DNA of 64,000 bases from Bifidobacterium oedipodis. Its GTDB lineage: Bacteria; Actinomycetota; Actinomycetes; Actinomycetales; Bifidobacteriaceae. Positions within the stretch are counted from its first letter, which is position 1. Each line of letters starts with the position of its first letter. The stretch covers positions 286,747 to 350,746 of the forward strand of contig NZ_JAAIII010000004.1 of NCBI RefSeq assembly GCF_012932425.1, written 5' to 3'. The notes below the pieces were generated by a model, which saw only the letters and a program-made list of their open reading frames with translations, ran no database searches and had not been told where the DNA came from. Shown here one piece after another: positions 45,138 to 54,652 of this stretch. Made by a program: the position numbers and the translations under genes.

Positions 45138-45771
45138 AGCCGACTCCCTTCACCGTTGTGATGCATTCCAAATGCAGTTTCTTTCTGAGGTTCTTGATAT
45201 AGACGTCGATTACTCGGTCGAACGGCGCTTCCTCCATATCCCACAACTGATCCAACATCTGCTGTCTGGTAAGCACCTGCCCTGTGTGGTCTACCAGATA
45301 CTTCAAAAGCCGAATTTCTTTCGGCTTGAGATCAGCTTCCTCCTCCTGATACCAAGCCTGAAATCCATCAAAATCGACTTTCGCCTCTCCGCATGTCCAC
45401 ACGGATTCAGACCTGCCGCTTCTGCGAAGCAGTGCTTCCACACGCTTCTTCAAAATAAGCAGGGAAAATGGTTTGCTGATGTAATCATCCGCCAGAGCAT
45501 CAAAGCTCGCCACCTGGGTTTTCTCATCACTCATTGCCGTCAGCATCAGCACCGGCAAACGACTTGTTTTTCGAATCTCCTTGAGCATGGCAAGCCCGTT
45601 CATCTTTGGCATCATAATATCGAGAATCATCAGATCCGGCTGGAATTCCCGAAAAACATCTAAGCCTTCCAAGCCGTCTGCGGCTTCTTTCACCTCATAT
45701 CCTTGGCTTCGTAGAAATTCGCCAATTCCTTCTCTGATCGATTCCTCGTCTTCAACCACCAATATTTTCAT
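45124..45771 (-). CDS. OmpR-family response regulator (VncR-like)
   Basis: This 215-residue protein has a receiver domain with acidic pair in VVEDEESIREGIG, phospho-Asp in PDLMILDIMMPKMNG and Lys in YISKPFSL, then a winged-helix domain ending DVYIKNLRKKLHLECI. It lies 15 bases after the long permease gene, and its stop lies inside the presumed first codons of the kinase gene, so the two are overlapping and coupled. It probably binds the TTTCATAT direct repeats before both permease genes. Confidence 0.92.
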   Translation of the reverse strand: MKILVVEDEESIREGIGEFLRSQGYEVKEAADGLEGLDVFREFQPDLMILDIMMPKMNGLAMLKEIRKTSRLPVLMLTAMSDEKTQVASFDALADDYISKPFSLLILKKRVEALLRRSGRSESVWTCGEAKVDFDGFQAWYQEEEADLKPKEIRLLKYLVDHTGQVLTRQQMLDQLWDMEEAPFDRVIDVYIKNLRKKLHLECITTVKGVGYKIQ

Positions 45772-45786
45772 TGAGCCATATCCTTC

Positions 45787-47151
45787 TCAACTCATCTGCG
45801 TCAGAATCTCTTTCGGCTTTTTCTTCAGGATCGGCAGGACAGAGACGAAAACCGCTGCCATAATCACGAGCATACCGATTGCAAAAAGAGCGATAACCTC
45901 CTCATTGCCGATCATAACGTCAAGATGGTCTATCGTCTGCGCCGTAGCAGCCGATTCCAGATCCGCTCCCAGCATACCGCTAAGTCCGTTGTTGAGGTTG
46001 TTGACACTTTCTTCAGATACCCGGTTCACAAAATACGCTCCGACCGACTTGGCGATCGCCCGCCCTCCGAAGTAAGACAGTCCCAGTCCGCACACTCCAA
46101 TGATCAAAGCCTCGCATAACAACTGTCCTGCGATTTTCCCTTTCGAGATACCTACGGAAATCAGGATGCCCATCTCCTTTTTGCGCCCTTGTACCCACAT
46201 GAACAGGAAGAAGGACAGCACTACAACTCCGACGATAATGCTTCCACCCAGCATTAGGCGAATCATTCTGCCCAGCGTTTCCACGGACTCTCCAAGCGCC
46301 ACATAGTCGCTTCCGTTTTGCGTCAATTCGTAGGATTTCCAGTCCACATCCAGCTTCTTCGCCTTGTTCATGACCTCCGGTGTAGCGGAGACGCTTTTGG
46401 TATAGAAGGTCGCGTCCTGATAGATCTCTTCGCCCTCGTCATACGCGTACAGCTGCTTCACCGTATCGAGATCGCTGAACACGGTGTTCTCGCACATCTC
46501 CTCCCGCATGGTCGGCGTTATCGGATTCGTTCCTGAGAACAATCCGACGATTTGTGCTTTCACCGCCTGTCCTGACTGGTTGCGGTTCTCCTGGTCATAT
46601 GCGCTAGGTGACAGGGTCAGCGCGTCGCCGATATGCAATCCGTTCTTCTTGGCGAAGGTTTCATGCACCAGCACCTTGTTACGGTCGCCATCTTGCAGAT
46701 GCCTGCCTTCTTTCAGCTTGAGAATGCCTCCCGTGAAGCTCTTATCCAGAGAGGAATCGTTTTCTCCGGTAAAGGCCAGCACCCGTTCATATTCCTTCGG
46801 TTCCGCACTTCCTGTCGCTCCGGAGAGCGGAACCAACTTGGCGTTCTCCATTTCGGCGATGCCGTTCATACGTTTCAGGCACTTCGTGACGCCCTCCACC
46901 TCGCAGAGCGCATCGACCGCTTGTGCCGGCACATTGCCCTCGCCGCGGCTGGTGCCCATGTTGTACTGCAGATTGTTGGAGATGGAGAATCCCGAGCCGA
47001 TTCTTTCCAGCATCCGCTCCTCCGAGACCGCCGCCGCCTTTTGGATGGCCAACGCGCTGATCAGCGACGTTCCCATCACAAACAGCACCAGAAGCAGAAC
47101 CAACGTCTTGATTCTTTTCCTTGTGATATACAGCCAAGCTCGTTTTACCAT
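45787..47151 (-). CDS. FtsX/MacB-like ABC permease with full extracytoplasmic domain
   Basis: This 454-residue permease has membrane segments at about 15-37 and three near the C-terminus (about 300-325, 350-375, 420-445), with an extracellular MacB-type domain of about 250 residues between. The coupling loop MWVQGRKKEMGILISVGISKGKI is clear. It is the first gene of the cassette, with TAAGGAG before the ATG. Its size and position match Vex1 of the pneumococcal Vex-VncRS locus (recalled), although gene order differs. The substrate may be a peptide or lipid-like antimicrobial (inference). Confidence 0.88.
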   Translation of the reverse strand: MVKRAWLYITRKRIKTLVLLLVLFVMGTSLISALAIQKAAAVSEERMLERIGSGFSISNNLQYNMGTSRGEGNVPAQAVDALCEVEGVTKCLKRMNGIAEMENAKLVPLSGATGSAEPKEYERVLAFTGENDSSLDKSFTGGILKLKEGRHLQDGDRNKVLVHETFAKKNGLHIGDALTLSPSAYDQENRNQSGQAVKAQIVGLFSGTNPITPTMREEMCENTVFSDLDTVKQLYAYDEGEEIYQDATFYTKSVSATPEVMNKAKKLDVDWKSYELTQNGSDYVALGESVETLGRMIRLMLGGSIIVGVVVLSFFLFMWVQGRKKEMGILISVGISKGKIAGQLLCEALIIGVCGLGLSYFGGRAIAKSVGAYFVNRVSEESVNNLNNGLSGMLGADLESAATAQTIDHLDVMIGNEEVIALFAIGMLVIMAAVFVSVLPILKKKPKEILTQMS

Positions 47152-47234
47152 TGCCGCACTCCTTATACGTGTCCTTCTGCGGCATACCTCAAGCCTGATA
47201 TCCGCAACTCTGCACGCAGGCTATCCCGGCAATG

Positions 47235-47251
47235 TGAAACCAATATGAAAT
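47235..47251. promoter_or_regulatory. Candidate response-regulator box upstream of the long permease
   Basis: TGAAACCAATATGAAAT has TGAAA at 47235 and 47246 (11-base period) and differs from the copy at 43884 only at one base. On the minus strand it reads ATTTCATATTGGTTTCA, about 80 bases upstream of the cassette start. Confidence 0.5.
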
Positions 47252-47510
47252 ACCAGCAGTACTTTTCCCGAATGGATTCCTATTCCCAACCGCATGCTTT
47301 TCAAATTGAAGCAACCCCACTACAGCCAGTTGTCCACACATCCGGATCTCTCATATTCATCGTCCAGCATTTTGCGGGTTCGATATCGTCCGAAATCTTG
47401 ATTTTCGCTCTAGTTGCCACGTCAGCCTCGCCTGCTATCCCAATCCCAAGGTTTGAAACATATAAAGCGAGATCTTCCTCATCTCAAACATACCCCACGG
47501 TGAAATGGAT

Positions 47511-47572
47511 TGAAGTGGCCTGATTTTTGTTCCGCCTTCATAGTGAGGCGGAACAAAAATCAGGCCACTTCA
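47511..47572. terminator. Very long perfect inverted repeat, probable terminator of the STAND gene
   Basis: The arms 47511-47536 and 47547-47572 are perfectly complementary over 26 bases, with a ten-base loop. The structure starts 8 bases after the STAND-gene stop. It could act as a bidirectional terminator or mark an insertion boundary. It lacks a long U-tract on either strand, although internal runs of five T and five A occur within the stem. Confidence 0.6.
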
Positions 47573-47579
47573 CTTCGGA

Positions 47580-50500
47580 TCAAATTGACTCGTGGAACTT
47601 CCGCCACCTCTCCCGCTCAATCTCCCGCTTCTTTGCCTGAACAATCTCATGCAGACGCCCTCTGTGAGAGCTAAAACGACTGTCTCTTGGAAGAGACTTT
47701 GATATCGACTCGATTATTTCTATCTCCTCGCGATACGCTGAAGCAAACCCCTCTTCACCAGACCCGACATAAGACGAAGATCCGAACGGAAGGATACTCA
47801 AAAACTTGCCTTCTGGATCTTTGCTTAATAAGGAAACATACGGCTCCGCTCGATCCTTGAACGGAATATCCGACAGAACTATGGAATAGTACTTTGGCAC
47901 GTCTCCCACATTCAGCCCGCGCTCCAGAACGTCAAAAATAAATCCAGAAACATCAAAGTCATTTTCTAGATATTCATTATAAGACAACAGGTCATAAACG
48001 TCATACTCCGGAAACTCACTGCAGGAAATCAATCGCTGAATAGCCTCAAGTACCCTCTCTTTCGAATCACAAAGTCCCGAAGCATGACCCATTCTTCGAA
48101 TTAACTTGCAACGATTGCAGGAAGAGTCAGCGCCCTCAAGTTGTTTTATCAGACAGCCAATCGGATCGGCTCCCCTTTCGTCAAGATACCTGAACAGGAC
48201 GCCGAAGTAATCGAAATGGTCATCCAAGATATTAGACCCATATATCTCCATCAAGTCTTCTAGGTCGCTTCCAAAACAAGTATCAAGAAAAGCCAATAGG
48301 TCGTCTGATCCGAAAAGTGACTGAAAAAAGAAGCTTGCGTATCCCGGTCTGGAAAGTAATGGATCCTTGACCGCTGCGCAGTAGGTTCTCGCAAAACCGA
48401 CTGACTTTGCTTCGATGCCAATGACATCATCAATGTGCATCATAATCTGACCAGATTCAGCCATTGCGATGAGAATGTCATGATCATTCTCCGTCAAAAA
48501 CTCAGAGGGCGCAGCCGCAATACCTATCGCTGCCAAAGCCGAAAGGCCATGCGCTTGCATTTGATCGAGCATCAGTCGCCAACCTATCCTCTGCGCGATT
48601 CTTTCGACGATTACCGGACCGAGAGATATCTTCTGATCGGCGTCATGAAGGTCGCAGAAAAAACCGAATGTCTTTTCGACGTCAATAGGAGGTCTATCCT
48701 CTGCCAGCAAAGACATAAACACCCTATCTATAAGAGACCCGGCATCGTACTGGTCAAGCTCTTGCCGCTGCCACATTCCCTGATTGACGCGGAGCACAGC
48801 CTCGAAACGCCTTGTTCCCCAGTCCTTAGTGACAGAAAGAATCTCATCCTCATCAGGCCTGAAGCTCTTCATCAGTTCTTCGCGGTCGAAATAAGCCGGG
48901 GGTAGGATAGACCTCACTTTCTCCCGTCCTTCCGCGGAAAGCGCCTCACAAGCCAGCGAGCAGCGATAAACAAGCTCGCGCTCTTCCCGTGAAACGGGAA
49001 CATAGTCGTCAGGCATGGCTCGTAAGAACGACTTTATGCCGCTCTCCAAAAAGAAACGGACATCTTCGTCAACCGAACCCTTTTTGCATATCCCGACATG
49101 TGGGAAAAGGACTTTGGCCGCATCGGCTCGATAGTCCGATACTCCAAGCAAAGTGCAGAGAAAAGCTATCGCTCGATCTCTTAAGTCGAGAACGGCTTCG
49201 GTTTTTGGCATCTCAATGCTGAAGAAACGAATCGTCCCTCCTTCATCAGCCTCTGTCGACACATGAGAAAGAGCTAGATACTGCTCGCATAGCTTCAATC
49301 CGAAAAACTGAAGGTTGCGAGAATCAGGGTTCTCAATAGCCCTTCGCAGCATCTCATCAAGAAGCTTAAATTCGTATCTGAGTTCACCTCCAGCAGAATG
49401 CATATTTATCGCCAGAGGCCCTTCAACAGCTGACTTATAGTCCCCGAGCCTAAAGCAGCCTTTTTCTACACCATCAAGCAGGACGGGGATTGCATCAGGA
49501 TAACGGTCTAGATTCTTGAGTCCACAGAGAATAGCCAAGCTAACGGGAACCACGCCGGTCGCTTCCCGTCCGTAATTCCCCTGCTCTGATATCGGAATAA
49601 CAGACACCGACATTTCATCAATCTCATTGCATGCGTAGCGATATGCGTCATCAGGTATAAGCGGATGCAGAACGTCCATGATTTCGCAGCGCTCTGCGTC
49701 TGGCCTTGTGACAGATTCTCTCCAAACCTTCTCACACTCCGATGTGATGTGGGAAAGCGTTTGTTCATCACCGAATACGGAAATGAGGACATTGAGAACC
49801 ACGACGACCTTCGCCCGTTCCTCAAAAATGAACCGCGCTATGAAAACGTCCAGATCAATAAGATGCTCTTCAAAAATCGCTTTATATATGCAGTAATCTC
49901 GAAGGTTCAACTGCTCAAACTTGATTGCGATGGTTCCATCAGGACCTTCTAAAAGATCGAGAATATTACGGTCGTGCAGCACCCTCGCTCTTTGCACCAT
50001 CACAGAATGGGACATTCCACTCAATAGAAGGTTGCCGTAAACCGGATCATTCTCTTTTAAATCGCAGGGAGAATGAACACTCAGATACGACAACAGGGTA
50101 AGGTCATCCTTCTTAAGCCCGTTGACGAGCCCTCTGTAGAAGAGATCCATGATCTCATAGGCGCTCTCGATGCCAGAATAGCCATCCCTCTTCGCACATA
50201 GAGAAGCCATTATCGCAAGTCTCAAGTTACCGCGAGCAATCTTCCTTATCTTCTCAAGGAAAAAGGGGTTGGTTATTTCATAATCATCTCGCAGCAATGC
50301 CTCTACATCCTCATCCTCCAATGGTTTCAAGAAGAATTCCTCGTATCTCACCGAACTGCGCACATTTTTCATCAGATGCTTAAAAGCGTACTCCCGCACG
50401 GTGAGCACTACTCGGAGCCTAGTGTTCTTCACAACCGTCTCAAGAACCGCGTCGAGACCATCACACTGTTGTGCATCGTCAACAAGAAGAACAGCCTCAC

Positions 50501-51248
50501 CTTCCGAAAGGAAAGCATTGACATCTTCCGCCACGCCCACGCCATGCATTTTCGACAAAACATATGAACCAACCTGCTTATCGTGCGCGTATTGGTTCAC
50601 GAGCTCAAGCGCCAACCTTGTCTTTCCGCTTCCGGAGGGGCCGTGAATAACGATTATCTGACTTCGAGCGAAAGCGTCTCTGAATTCTACTAGTTCTTTT
50701 TCCCTATTGCGAATCAATCCCGATTGTGGAGTTGCATAGCCTCTTCGTTCCTCCCTTTCGACCCATCCAGCCGGAGTGACAAGAGCATCGACACCCACGT
50801 GTATATGAAGATAGTCCGCCGCAAGATCGTAATACTTGTGTGCCAAGTCCATCGCAATGATCGATGGGCCTAGTAGCTCAACTTGGGGGTGAAGTTCCTT
50901 TAACTTACCCTCTTGTTCTGGGGTTAGCCGCCATACAAGGTGACAGCAAACGATTCTTCTGCTGCGTCCTTCAGGAATCCGAACGGAAATGCACTCTTCG
51001 ATATCGCGCTTTAGCTTTTTGTAGGAATCGCATTGCGCGGTGGTAAACGGAATAAGAATTGCTTCGGAGTCCGTCAAACTATGGGCGTCAGGGATACCTT
51101 TTGTCGGTTTATTCGTACCAGGTTGCGACCCTAGAGTTGTTATAAATCGAAGACCAAGCTTACGACACACATAAGCCTCAGCGAGTTTCTGGAATAAACC
51201 CCCGTCGAGCTGCTTCAGCTCACTTTGAATTACATTAAGCCGTCCCAT
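47580..51248 (-). CDS. STAND-type P-loop ATPase with nuclease-like N-terminus, candidate defence protein
   Basis: This is a 1222-residue protein. Residues 1-150 look like a restriction-endonuclase-type fold (ELKQLDGGLFQKLAEAYV near 10-27, GIPD with Asp54, FTTAQ near 68-72). Residues 175-420 form a STAND/AAA-like ATPase: Walker A GPSGSGKT (203-210), Walker B VLLVDDA (253-259), sensor-like VVLTVRE (280-286). About 800 helical residues follow, as in ligand-sensing repeat regions of Avs-like proteins. The ATG at 51248 has GGAAGGA six bases upstream. It follows the AAA_14 gene by 51 bases on the same strand and lies in a lower-GC island. Anti-phage function is inferred from architecture only. Confidence 0.7.
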   Translation of the reverse strand: MGRLNVIQSELKQLDGGLFQKLAEAYVCRKLGLRFITTLGSQPGTNKPTKGIPDAHSLTDSEAILIPFTTAQCDSYKKLKRDIEECISVRIPEGRSRRIVCCHLVWRLTPEQEGKLKELHPQVELLGPSIIAMDLAHKYYDLAADYLHIHVGVDALVTPAGWVEREERRGYATPQSGLIRNREKELVEFRDAFARSQIIVIHGPSGSGKTRLALELVNQYAHDKQVGSYVLSKMHGVGVAEDVNAFLSEGEAVLLVDDAQQCDGLDAVLETVVKNTRLRVVLTVREYAFKHLMKNVRSSVRYEEFFLKPLEDEDVEALLRDDYEITNPFFLEKIRKIARGNLRLAIMASLCAKRDGYSGIESAYEIMDLFYRGLVNGLKKDDLTLLSYLSVHSPCDLKENDPVYGNLLLSGMSHSVMVQRARVLHDRNILDLLEGPDGTIAIKFEQLNLRDYCIYKAIFEEHLIDLDVFIARFIFEERAKVVVVLNVLISVFGDEQTLSHITSECEKVWRESVTRPDAERCEIMDVLHPLIPDDAYRYACNEIDEMSVSVIPISEQGNYGREATGVVPVSLAILCGLKNLDRYPDAIPVLLDGVEKGCFRLGDYKSAVEGPLAINMHSAGGELRYEFKLLDEMLRRAIENPDSRNLQFFGLKLCEQYLALSHVSTEADEGGTIRFFSIEMPKTEAVLDLRDRAIAFLCTLLGVSDYRADAAKVLFPHVGICKKGSVDEDVRFFLESGIKSFLRAMPDDYVPVSREERELVYRCSLACEALSAEGREKVRSILPPAYFDREELMKSFRPDEDEILSVTKDWGTRRFEAVLRVNQGMWQRQELDQYDAGSLIDRVFMSLLAEDRPPIDVEKTFGFFCDLHDADQKISLGPVIVERIAQRIGWRLMLDQMQAHGLSALAAIGIAAAPSEFLTENDHDILIAMAESGQIMMHIDDVIGIEAKSVGFARTYCAAVKDPLLSRPGYASFFFQSLFGSDDLLAFLDTCFGSDLEDLMEIYGSNILDDHFDYFGVLFRYLDERGADPIGCLIKQLEGADSSCNRCKLIRRMGHASGLCDSKERVLEAIQRLISCSEFPEYDVYDLLSYNEYLENDFDVSGFIFDVLERGLNVGDVPKYYSIVLSDIPFKDRAEPYVSLLSKDPEGKFLSILPFGSSSYVGSGEEGFASAYREEIEIIESISKSLPRDSRFSSHRGRLHEIVQAKKREIERERWRKFHESI

Positions 51249-51299
51249 TGTCAATCCTTCCAGCCGCACTTAGCAAAGACGTCCATATCTAAAGCTCAC

Positions 51300-52544
51300 T
51301 TATTCGCCCGGCGAGAACTCTCGGCCCTCTCCAATCAGCTCAGTGATGTTCTCGTGCACGATGCCGCTGCGCCTCTGAATGGGATCGTTGCGCGTGATGA
51401 CGAACTTGGGGTAGTTGTCCTTGATGTTCTCCAAAGGACGGTATTCGCGGTCTTCGGTCGCACGGTCGTTCATGATGGTCATCGCCACTTGGACGTACGC
51501 ATACCCCATCTCACTGTCCCGCAGGATGAAGTCGCACTCCAGATTGCCGATGCGCCCCACACTCACCTCATAACCACGGCTACGCGCGTAGTTGTAAACG
51601 ATGTTCTCCAACACCGGACCGTAGTTGATGCGGTTGTCGGTGTTCAAGGCGAAGTAGAAGCTCAGGTCGGCGAGGTAGTACTTCTGCTCCCCCTGCAGCG
51701 ATTTGCGCGACTTCATGTCGAATCGCGTGCACCTGCTGATGATTTTGGCATCCTCGAGTATCTGCAGATACCTATGAAGCGTCTCGCGCTTGATTTTCAC
51801 GCCCTGCTTCTTGTTGAGGTCATCGAGAATGTTTGTGAGCGAGGTCGTCGCACCAAAGTTGTTGATCACGTAGTCCCGCACATGGTTGAACACCGATACG
51901 TTCTTAACCTTCACGCGACCACGGACATCCTTGTCGAAGATCTCCCTGATGACCGATTGCGCATACGTGCGTTTATCCGCCATATCGGGATAGTCGAGCG
52001 ACTTGGGGAATCCGCCTTCCAAGATGTAGCGGTCAAGCTCGGTAGCGAGGTTCGCATCGACGGATAGGTCGAGGAACCGCTTCATATCGCAGTACTCTTT
52101 GAAGCTCAGCGTCTGCATCTCGAACTCGATGTAGCGTCCCGTCAACTTGGTCGAAAGCTCGCCCGAGAGCAGATACGAGTTGGAGCCGGTTATAAAAATC
52201 GAGAAATTGCCCTCGTTGCGAAACTCGTTGACGACCTCCTCGAAGCCGTCGATGTTTTGAACCTCGTCGATGAAGAGGTACTTCATTCCCGGAATCTCAA
52301 GGGCGGGTTCGATAAGAGCCTCAAGCTGGTCCGGAGTCTTAACGGATCGGAACCCATACCGGTCAAGATCAAAGTGCATGATGCGGTCGTCAGATACACC
52401 CTCATCTTTGAGCTCCTGGACGATGCACTGCATGAGACACGACTTGCCACAGCGGCGAACCCCGGTGATGACCTTAATCATCCCGTCGTCATGATAGAAC
52501 CCACGAATCTTTCGAAGGTAGTCCTCACGTTTGAACAAACGCAT
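51300..52544 (-). CDS. AAA_14/DUF4143 ATPase
   Basis: This 414-residue protein has an N-terminal AAA_14 domain with Walker A GVRRCGKS (28-35) and Walker B YLFIDEVQN, sensor ITGSNS, and a C-terminal DUF4143 region; near the end, LECDFILRD and AYVQVA are in the order of a PD-(D/E)xK nuclease fold. Members are common in Bifidobacterium and have no settled function. It is upstream of the STAND gene and probably co-transcribed. GGAG lies five bases before the ATG, inside a 15-base palindrome that also overlaps a -10 box. Confidence 0.85.
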   Translation of the reverse strand: MRLFKREDYLRKIRGFYHDDGMIKVITGVRRCGKSCLMQCIVQELKDEGVSDDRIMHFDLDRYGFRSVKTPDQLEALIEPALEIPGMKYLFIDEVQNIDGFEEVVNEFRNEGNFSIFITGSNSYLLSGELSTKLTGRYIEFEMQTLSFKEYCDMKRFLDLSVDANLATELDRYILEGGFPKSLDYPDMADKRTYAQSVIREIFDKDVRGRVKVKNVSVFNHVRDYVINNFGATTSLTNILDDLNKKQGVKIKRETLHRYLQILEDAKIISRCTRFDMKSRKSLQGEQKYYLADLSFYFALNTDNRINYGPVLENIVYNYARSRGYEVSVGRIGNLECDFILRDSEMGYAYVQVAMTIMNDRATEDREYRPLENIKDNYPKFVITRNDPIQRRSGIVHENITELIGEGREFSPGE

Positions 52545-52576
52545 ACTGGCTCCAATCTTCCGATTGAAGCCAGTAT
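52543..52576 (-). promoter_or_regulatory. Palindrome overlapping -10 box, ribosome-binding site and start of the AAA_14 gene
   Basis: Arms 52543-52557 and 52562-52576 match at 14 of 15 positions around a four-base centre. The minus-strand -10 TATACT (52572-52577) overlaps one arm, and GGAG plus the AT of the ATG fall in the other. This suggests an operator that blocks transcription, with a short leader (about 20 bases). RNA hairpin formation is less likely because transcription should start inside the first arm. Confidence 0.55.
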
Positions 52577-52647
52577 AGCAAATATTGCGTTTATCGGGGA
52601 ATATTTTTCAGTATCGTCAATTTATGCACCGATAACTGCTAATTTTA

Positions 52648-54210
<1,563 letters not shown>

Positions 54211-54652
54211 TGATATTCCCCTAACGTTCATCGGGACTGTATAAGCTAGACAGGCTCGATTATCGCCGGTCAAGCCGACAAGACCGACACGCGAACAGGA
54301 TGTGCGAAAATCTCACAAAAACTACGCCCAACCATCAAAACACGCCGATTCCGCACACTGCGAATCGAACGTGCAAACGCATTCAAAATCCCTATTTTCC
54401 TTGAAATCTCAAGCTTTTATAACTCTTTATCGATATAATCGATACGGACAATCGAACGCCTAAAACTAACAAATAGCGAATTTTTCTTAACAATTTCAAA
54501 CACACCCGCAACAAATCGTTCATAAAGTCGCGTTGTCCACGTACCATGACGAGTGATTGGGAACGGAAAACCATGGCAACGCAAGGAACCACGGCCCGCA
54601 AACCAAACGGAAATAATCAATCGCACATATGTGCAGGAGTACAGGAGTACAC
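54211..54652. promoter_or_regulatory. Divergent guaA / xfp control region
   Basis: No gene is supported in these 442 bases. The central AT-rich part carries TATAAT (54434-54439) oriented toward xfp, embedded in a 17-base palindrome with arms TATCGAT and ATCGATA (54428-54444). I find no good -35 at the right distance. If this promoter is used, the xfp leader is about 200 nt, long enough for post-transcriptional control. The strong repeat GGAGTACAGGAGTACAC just before the xfp ATG holds the ribosome-binding site. Confidence 0.5.

Larger units (their letters stand above)
47152..47579. promoter_or_regulatory. 428-base intergenic region upstream of the Vex-like cassette
   Basis: This AT-rich gap holds the cassette promoter region with the TTTCA direct repeat (47235-47251), about 80 bases before the long permease start, and a 26-base perfect inverted repeat (47511-47572) next to the STAND gene stop. 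Between them (about 47260-47510) I see no coding frame or structure I can support; the base composition is unlike the housekeeping genes. Confidence 0.45.

Noticed and set aside
51300..52544. Toxin-antitoxin pair formed by the AAA_14 and STAND genes
   Set aside because: Sizes and domains do not fit any toxin-antitoxin class I know; a shared defence or regulatory role is a better reading.
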